Assembly: GCF_008119665.1 (NCBI RefSeq)
Contig: NZ_CP043046.1
Coordinates: 3,410,001-3,474,000, forward strand
Source: Pigmentiphaga aceris
GTDB taxonomy: Bacteria; Pseudomonadota; Gammaproteobacteria; Burkholderiales; Burkholderiaceae_B
Direction: 5' to 3'
Length of the DNA: 64,000 nucleotides
In this document: positions 58,322 to 64,000 of the stretch, piece after piece
How positions within the stretch are numbered: the first letter of the stretch is position 1
Layout of the letters: every line of letters starts with the position of its first letter
Notes under the pieces: model-generated
Told to the model about the DNA's origin: nothing
Databases searched by the model: none
What the model saw: the letters and a program-made list of their open reading frames with translations, nothing else
Made by a program: the position numbers and the translations under genes

Positions 58322-61195
58322 TTACAGCGTACGCGCCACTTCCTTCACTTCGAACACTTCCAGCTGGTCGCCCACCTGGATGTCGTTGTTGTTCTTCAAG
58401 GTGATACCGCAATCGAAGCCCATCTTCACTTCCTTCACGTCGTCCTTGAAGCGGCGCAGCGATTCGAGTTCGCCAGTCCACTGGACCACGTTGTGACGCA
58501 ACAGACGGACTTGCGAGCCACGACGCACCAGGCCATCGAGCACCATGCAACCGGCAATGTTGCCGACGCGCGATACCGAGAAGATCTCGCGGATCTCGAC
58601 CATGCCGATGATCTCTTCGCGCTTCTCCGGTGCCAGCATTCCCGACATTGCTGATTTGATCTCGTCGACAGCATCGTAAATGATGTTGTAGTAGCGCAGA
58701 TCCACGCCGTTGTTCTCGGCGATCTTCTTGACGGTCATGTCGGCACGCACGTTGAAGCCGATGATGACCGCCTTCGATGCGATGGCCAGGTTCACGTCGC
58801 TTTCCGAGATGCCACCCACGGCGGCGTGCACAACCTGCACACGCACTTCGTCGGTCGACAGCTTGGTCAGAGACTGCACCAGTGCTTCCTGCGAACCCTG
58901 CACGTCGGTCTTGACGATCAAGGCCAGCGTCTGCGTGCCTTCGCCAATGTTGTCGAACATGGTTTCGAGCTTGGCGGCCTGTTGGCGTGCCAGCTTGACG
59001 TCGCGGAACTTGCCCTGACGGAACATGGCGATTTCACGCGCCTTGCGCTCGTCGCTCAGCACGATCAGTTCGTCACCAGCCGACGGCACTTCGGTCAGAC
59101 CCTGAATCTCGACCGGAATCGAAGGACCTGCTTCCGTGATCGGCTTGCCGATTTCGTCGATCATTGCACGGACACGGCCGAAGCTTGCGCCAGCCAGCAC
59201 CACGTCGCCACGCTTGAGCGTGCCGCTTTGCACCAGAATCGTTGCCACCGGACCGCGACCCTTGTCGAGACGGGCTTCGATGACCAGACCCTTGGCGGAA
59301 CCATCTACCGGGGCCTTCAATTCCAGCACTTCAGCTTGCAGCAACAGGTTTTCGAGCAGGTCGTCGATACCGGCACCGGTCTTGGCCGACACTTCCACGA
59401 AGGGAGAATCGCCACCGTACTCTTCCGGCACAACCTGTTCAGCAACCAGTTCCTGCTTGACGCGCTCGGGGTTCGCACCCGGCTTGTCGATCTTGTTGAC
59501 CGCCACCACGATCGGCACGCCTGCGGCGCGCGCATGGTGAATGGCTTCCTTGGTCTGGGGCATCACGCCGTCGTCGGCAGCCACCACCAGAATCACGATG
59601 TCGGTTGCCTTGGCACCACGAGCACGCATGGCAGTGAACGCCTCGTGACCCGGGGTATCCAGGAAGGTAACCATGCCGCGTTCGGTTTGCACGTGGTACG
59701 CACCGATGTGCTGCGTAATACCACCAGCTTCGCCTGCGGCAACCTTGGCGCGACGGATGTAATCCAGCAGCGAGGTCTTGCCGTGGTCAACGTGACCCAT
59801 GACGGTCACGACCGGTGCACGCGGCAACAGGGTCAATTCTGCTGCCGGCGTTTCGTCCAGGAATGCTTCCGGATCGTCCAGCTTGGCAGCCACTGCGGTG
59901 TGACCCAGGTCTTCGACCAGAATCATCGCGGTGTCTTGATCCAGCACCTGATTGATGGTGACCATCTGGCCCATCTTCATCAGGGCCTTGATCACCTCGG
60001 CAGCCTTCACGGCCATCTTGTGAGCCAGATCGGCCACGCTGATGGTTTCCGGCACGTGAATTTCACGCGCGATGAATTCTGCCGATTGCTGCGGAGCCTG
60101 TTGCTGACCACCGCGACCACGACCACCCTTGCCACCACGCCAACCGTCACGGCTGGTGCCCGACGAGGCATCGCCACGCGTCTTGAGTGCTTTCTTGCGG
60201 GCAGCATCTTCCGACCAGGTCGAAGCGACCTGGGCCGTCTTGATGACCTTCTTGCCCGGTGCTGCAGGCTTGTCGTCCTTCTTCGCAGGCGCTGCTTCAC
60301 CCGGCTTTGCAGCGGGCTTGTGCAGAGTGCCGGCGATCGGGGCGGCAGGCGCAGCAGGTGCCGGCGCAGGGGCGGGAGCCGGTGCGTGCATGACCTTGCG
60401 CGGACGATTCAACATCTCGCGCAGGGCAGCAGCTTCGTCTTCTGCCTTCTGACGGGCCTTGTTGCGGTTTTCGGCAGCCTTTGCATCGGCAGCGCGCTTT
60501 TCCTCGACTGCCTTGCGGGCAGCGTCAGCCTTGGCACGTGCTTCATCGTTCTTCGATGCAGCGGCAGCAGCCTTGCTATCGGCAGCAGCGGAAACACCGA
60601 CATCGGCGTTCGCTTCACGCGACTTGGCGGCTGCTTCGGCAGCCTCACGCGCTTCACGTGCAGCCTGTTCGGCAGCAGCGGCAGCGGCACGAGCCTGCTC
60701 TTCAGCTTCACGCACACGGGCTTCCGCCTCGATGCGTGCTTTTTCCTCGATTTCCTGGCGCTTGCGCTCTTCCTGCTCGGCCGCCAGCGCACGCGCTTCG
60801 GCCTCGCGGCGAGCGGCGTCTTCGGCCTCGGTAGATACCGGCACTTCGTCTTCCGCCGGCAGCGACGCACCAGCCTCGACTTCGCCACCTTCGGCGTTGT
60901 CGCGCTTGATGAACGTGCGCTTCTTGCGGACTTCAACCTGAATGGTGCGGGCACGACCGGTTGCATCGGCCTGTTTGATTTCCGACGTCTGCTTACGGGT
61001 GACCGTGATCTTTTTCTGGACCTCGGTTGCACCGTGCGCGCGGCGCAAGGATTCGAGCAGTTGTGCCTTGTCGCTTTCAGTGACGGCGTCGTCGACCGAC
61101 TTGATGCTTACGCCGGCAGCGCGCAGCTGATCCAGCAGCACATTGGCAGGCAGTTTCAGCTCGGTAGCGAACTGGGCGACAGTGTTACTCGACAT
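58322..61195 (-). CDS. infB: Translation initiation factor IF-2
   Basis: 957 residues from the ATG at 61195 ([16 protein letters not shown]). The IF2_N domain at 1-55 is followed by a long Ala/Glu/Arg-rich helical linker (about 100-400) and a second IF2_N-like part. The GTPase has G1 GHVDHGKTS at 467-475, DTPGHEAF and NKIDKPGA, then domains II-IV ending in the fMet-tRNA-binding C2 domain. It brings initiator tRNA to the 30S subunit. 40 bases after nusA. Confidence 0.97.
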   Translation of the reverse strand: MSSNTVAQFATELKLPANVLLDQLRAAGVSIKSVDDAVTESDKAQLLESLRRAHGATEVQKKITVTRKQTSEIKQADATGRARTIQVEVRKKRTFIKRDNAEGGEVEAGASLPAEDEVPVSTEAEDAARREAEARALAAEQEERKRQEIEEKARIEAEARVREAEEQARAAAAAAEQAAREAREAAEAAAKSREANADVGVSAAADSKAAAAASKNDEARAKADAARKAVEEKRAADAKAAENRNKARQKAEDEAAALREMLNRPRKVMHAPAPAPAPAPAAPAAPIAGTLHKPAAKPGEAAPAKKDDKPAAPGKKVIKTAQVASTWSEDAARKKALKTRGDASSGTSRDGWRGGKGGRGRGGQQQAPQQSAEFIAREIHVPETISVADLAHKMAVKAAEVIKALMKMGQMVTINQVLDQDTAMILVEDLGHTAVAAKLDDPEAFLDETPAAELTLLPRAPVVTVMGHVDHGKTSLLDYIRRAKVAAGEAGGITQHIGAYHVQTERGMVTFLDTPGHEAFTAMRARGAKATDIVILVVAADDGVMPQTKEAIHHARAAGVPIVVAVNKIDKPGANPERVKQELVAEQVVPEEYGGDSPFVEVSAKTGAGIDDLLENLLLQAEVLELKAPVDGSAKGLVIEARLDKGRGPVATILVQSGTLKRGDVVLAGASFGRVRAMIDEIGKPITEAGPSIPVEIQGLTEVPSAGDELIVLSDERKAREIAMFRQGKFRDVKLARQQAAKLETMFDNIGEGTQTLALIVKTDVQGSQEALVQSLTKLSTDEVRVQVVHAAVGGISESDVNLAIASKAVIIGFNVRADMTVKKIAENNGVDLRYYNIIYDAVDEIKSAMSGMLAPEKREEIIGMVEIREIFSVSRVGNIAGCMVLDGLVRRGSQVRLLRHNVVQWTGELESLRRFKDDVKEVKMGFDCGITLKNNNDIQVGDQLEVFEVKEVARTL

Positions 61196-61235
61196 TCGTT
61201 TCTCTTCCCCGGTGACTGATCGATCGATGATGGGC

Positions 61236-62714
61236 TCAGGCCTGTTCGAACCAGTGCGCACGCGCACGTACGATCAAGGCCTTGGCCGCTTCTTCATCGA
61301 TACCGGTCAGTTCGATGAGTTCGTCGACCGCGAGGTCGGCGAGTTCATCGCGTGTGTGGACATTGCCTTCGGCCAACTTGGTCGCAAGCTCACTCGTGAC
61401 GCCATCAAGCGACAGCAGATCCTGCGCGGTCTCGACTTCTTCTTCCTTGGCGATGGCCTCGGTCAGCAGAGCGTTGCGCGCGCGGGTACGCAATTCGTTG
61501 ATGGTGTCTTCATCGAAGGCTTCGATTTCGAGCAGTTCTTGGATCGGCACATAGGCGATCTCTTCCAGCCCGGTAAAACCTTCGTCGATCAGGATGCTGG
61601 CGACTTCTTCGTCGACGTCGAGTCGACTGATGAAGGCGTCGAGGAGGCCCTGACGCTCCTGCTCATGCTTGGCCTGGCTTTCGCCCGGCGTCATGATGTT
61701 GATTTGCCAACCGGTCAGCTCGGACGCCAGGCGCACGTTCTGACCGCTACGGCCGATGGCAATCGCGAGGTTGTCCTCGTCGACCACCACGTCCATGGCG
61801 TGTTTGTCTTCGTCTACCACGATCGACTGCACGTTCGCGGGTGCCAGGGCACCGATCACGAACTGCGCCGGATCTTCCGACCACAGCACGATGTCGACCT
61901 GTTCGCCGCCGAGTTCGTTGCGCACGGCCTGGACGCGCGAACCGCGCATGCCCACGCAAGTGCCGATCGGATCGACGCGACGGTCATGAGCGATGACGGC
62001 GATCTTGGCGCGCACGCCCGGATCGCGCGCTGCGCCCTTCAATTCCAGCAGGCCCTGCTCGATCTCGGGCACTTCGTTTTCGAACAGCTGACGGATGAAG
62101 TCAGGTGCCGAACGCGACAGGATCACTTGTTGACCACGTGCCTGACGGTCGATACGCAGCAGGAAAGCACGCACGCGATCGCTCACGCGCAGGTTTTCCT
62201 TGGGGATCATTTCCGAGCGCGGCAGGCGTGCTTCCACCTTGCCGATTTCGATGATGGCATCACCCTTGTCCATGCGCTTGATCGTGCCGGACACAATGGA
62301 TTCGCCACGCTCGAGGAAATCATTCAGGAGCTGTTCGCGTTCAGCGTCGCGGATGCGTTGCAGAATGACCTGCTTGGCAGCCTGCGCGCCGATACGACCG
62401 AATTCGATCGGTTCGAGCGGCTCTTCAATGAAGTCGTCGACGTTGACGTCCGGTGCTTCGTCGCGTGCGTCCGACAGCAGGGTCTGCTGATCGGGCAGTT
62501 GCAGACCAGCTTCGTCGGGCACGACTTGCCAGCGACGGAATGCTTCATGGTCGCCATTGTCGCGATCGATAGATACGCGGATGTCGACGTCTTCTTTGTA
62601 GAGCTTCTTCATGGCGGACGCCAGCGCGCTTTCAAGCGCACCGAACACCACGTCGCGCGTGACATTCTTCTCACGTGCCAACGCATCCACCAACAACAGA
62701 ATCTCGCGGCTCAT
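61236..62714 (-). CDS. nusA: Transcription termination/antitermination factor NusA
   Basis: 492 residues. N-terminal RNA-polymerase-binding domain (1-130), S1 domain (about 135-200), KH1/KH2 (about 205-345, [20 protein letters not shown] and [18 protein letters not shown]), and acidic AR repeats at the C-terminus. The ATG overlaps the rimP stop. Confidence 0.97.
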   Translation of the reverse strand: MSREILLLVDALAREKNVTRDVVFGALESALASAMKKLYKEDVDIRVSIDRDNGDHEAFRRWQVVPDEAGLQLPDQQTLLSDARDEAPDVNVDDFIEEPLEPIEFGRIGAQAAKQVILQRIRDAEREQLLNDFLERGESIVSGTIKRMDKGDAIIEIGKVEARLPRSEMIPKENLRVSDRVRAFLLRIDRQARGQQVILSRSAPDFIRQLFENEVPEIEQGLLELKGAARDPGVRAKIAVIAHDRRVDPIGTCVGMRGSRVQAVRNELGGEQVDIVLWSEDPAQFVIGALAPANVQSIVVDEDKHAMDVVVDEDNLAIAIGRSGQNVRLASELTGWQINIMTPGESQAKHEQERQGLLDAFISRLDVDEEVASILIDEGFTGLEEIAYVPIQELLEIEAFDEDTINELRTRARNALLTEAIAKEEEVETAQDLLSLDGVTSELATKLAEGNVHTRDELADLAVDELIELTGIDEEAAKALIVRARAHWFEQA

Positions 62715-63238
62715 CGCTTTTTGCCCCTGAAATTCAGAACCGGATCCAGCTTGGCGCGCTCGACTTCATCGAGTGCAAACCGCAACACCTGGATCTCGCC
62801 TGCTTTTACTTCGAATTCGATGCCGAACACTTCGGCTCCCTGACCGACCATGCCGCCAGCCGTTGCGGGCTCGGCGACGACTTCAGTCGTCTCATCGGCA
62901 TCTGGAAGAACCAGCGTGCCGGTAAATACTTTGCGACCGTTGAAAGCGGCACGCAATTTGATCTCTACACGCTCACCCACGAAACGCACGAAGTCGCGCG
63001 CACGGCGCAGCGGACGATCGGTGCCGGGCGAGCCGACTTCAAGCCGTGCGTAATCGAGGTTCTCGACTTCGAATACGCGCGACAGCTGTTTCGATACCGC
63101 TTCGCAATCTTCGATACGTACGCCTTCCGGACGATCGATGGTGACCCGCAGCAAACCCTGGGGCGCGCGTTCGATATCTACCAGCTCGACGTCCAGCCCG
63201 ACGAGGGACTGCTCGGTAAGCGCAAAAAGATCTGCCAT
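62711..63238 (-). CDS. rimP: Ribosome maturation factor RimP
   Basis: 175 residues from the ATG at 63238 ([23 protein letters not shown]). The N-terminal alpha/beta domain has [30 protein letters not shown], then the [18 protein letters not shown] motif and an SH3-like C-terminal domain. It binds the 30S subunit during assembly and heads the operon. The frame continues upstream, but nothing conserved lies before this ATG. Confidence 0.95.
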   Translation of the reverse strand: MADLFALTEQSLVGLDVELVDIERAPQGLLRVTIDRPEGVRIEDCEAVSKQLSRVFEVENLDYARLEVGSPGTDRPLRRARDFVRFVGERVEIKLRAAFNGRKVFTGTLVLPDADETTEVVAEPATAGGMVGQGAEVFGIEFEVKAGEIQVLRFALDEVERAKLDPVLNFRGKKR

Positions 63239-64000
63239 GTGCTGAATAAACCTGCCTGTCGTTGAAACCTGAGTTGATCCGGGACTGCCCCGGCCGGCAT
63301 GCAGCTGAGCCGCACCGCCACGCCACACAGGCGCAGGAAACTCAGGCTCGCAGCAAACTGAAAAAACAAATAAAAAAGGGCTGTACTGTCCAGCCCTTGT
63401 ACGCCACCAAATGGCATCACGATCGGATCATGGCTGGCGCTTGCGCCAAGCCGTCGCCGCGGCGCCAGGGCTGCGGCAACTGTGGCAAGGACATGAACTG
63501 CAAATGCTGCACGTATCGTCACTGCCGACACCTGCCCTGCGATTCAACATCTTCACCACCACCGGCATCATTCGCCGGTCATTGCGCGGAATCCCGGTCA
63601 CCATGGTGAGAGCCATGGTCCGGCCAACCCGGCTGATGAAACATCAACCGTGCGCTGAACACCTTCCGAGCGATGGGGCCGACATTCTCGACCACACCAA
63701 AAGTGCCCTGCAGCATCAATTCCGCCGCCCTACCCCACGTCGTACGGCCCGGACACACCTTGCGGCTACGCCCTGAAACGACAACGCTGTACCACCTGCA
63801 TACCGCTTGTTGCCGTCTTGCCGATCTTCGATCGTTGGCTGATTCGGCTTGACCTGATTTCGTCTACCCGAAACCTGCATTCACTCAGTCACAACAACTG
63901 CTGATTGAACACTGGTCCCGAATACACGCATCCCGAACACTGATCCATTCCCAGTCACCACATTCATGTGGCGACCTGACAGAACAAAATCAAGTCTTGC
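63239..64000. other. Region upstream of rimP without an identifiable gene
   Basis: Should contain the rimP operon promoter near 63240-63370. A terminator for a minus-strand transcript lies at 63372-63398. The open frame 63411-63776 (+, 121 residues, start MASRSDHGWRLRQAV) and the shorter frames around it match no family I recognise and have no good ribosome binding site. 63780-64000 is AT-richer and looks non-coding. No tRNA fold was recognised. Confidence 0.4.
63372..63398 (-). terminator. Intrinsic terminator upstream of rimP
   Basis: Minus-strand AAGGGCTG-N7-CAGCCCTT (63391-63398 and 63376-63383) followed by TTTTTTATTT. It marks the end of a transcript entering from beyond 63400 and isolates the rimP operon from it. 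Confidence 0.8.

Noticed and set aside
54980..62843. Very long plus-strand frames over typA/truB, infB and nusA
   Set aside because: All are antisense to well-conserved translation genes, and their sequences are rich in Gln/His/Arg as expected from complementing GC-biased codons.
63411..63776. 121-codon open frame near the right end
   Set aside because: Codon use is not clearly coding, there is no convincing ribosome binding site, and the protein matches nothing I recognise. Mentioned in the region entry but not called as a gene.

Overview
The window looks like chromosomal DNA of a betaproteobacterium of the order Burkholderiales, most likely Alcaligenaceae (Bordetella/Achromobacter relatives). 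The evidence is the high GC content (roughly 60-65% by eye), the divergent rluC/rne pair, the order leuC-leuD-leuB-asd ... fimV-truA-trpF-trpB-trpA-accD, and the block rimP-nusA-infB-rbfA-truB-typA. The species is an inference; no rRNA, tRNA, insertion sequence, integrase or CRISPR array was seen.

Layout. 0-7 kb: the rluC 5' end, RNase E with a long leader, a prolyl-4-hydroxylase-like oxygenase, and the molybdenum cofactor genes moaA-mobA. 7-14 kb (minus strand): fimV-truA-trpF-trpB-trpA-accD, an envelope/tryptophan/fatty-acid run. 14-24 kb: a block that splits the usual asd-fimV neighbourhood. It holds a 7TM histidine kinase with a divergent response regulator, a branched-chain-amino-acid-type ABC transporter whose permease LivM and ATPase LivG are one polypeptide, its probable GntR/FCD regulator, and a Tat-exported dienelactone-hydrolase-family protein. 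24-28.4 kb: asd and leuB-leuD-leuC. 28.7-32.7 kb: one tight operon, aroC - M48 lipoprotein metallopeptidase - histidine-rich membrane peptide - zinc/manganese-type ABC ATPase - permease, with a perfect 9-bp dyad over its promoter. 32.8-43.2 kb: a Pro/Arg-rich exported protein, a CBS protein, metY with an alpha/beta hydrolase, YihY, WrbA, DUF2069, an FAD-linked 2-hydroxyacid dehydrogenase, an orphan ParA-like ATPase and dusA.

43.6-51.2 kb reads as a stress island. A sigma-54 promoter precedes a zinc alcohol dehydrogenase followed by small membrane proteins. Next come a LysR regulator facing a TauE-like permease across an 8-bp dyad, DUF378, two small heat-shock proteins (the first with its ribosome binding site in a short hairpin that could be an RNA thermometer), and a CbpA-type DnaJ gene behind a near-consensus sigma-32 promoter. 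51.2-54.8 kb: phenylalanine hydroxylase (phhA), a thioesterase, GTP cyclohydrolase I (folE, plausible pterin supply for PhhA) and a soluble two-PAS chemoreceptor of the BdlA/Aer kind. 55-63.2 kb: the translation/ribosome-maturation operon rimP-nusA-infB-rbfA-truB-typA on the minus strand. The last 760 bases show one terminator and no gene that can be identified.

The best candidates for something not yet described are the aroC/M48/His-rich/ABC metal operon with its operator, the sigma-54-driven dehydrogenase/membrane-protein module, and the putative heat-shock RNA thermometer.
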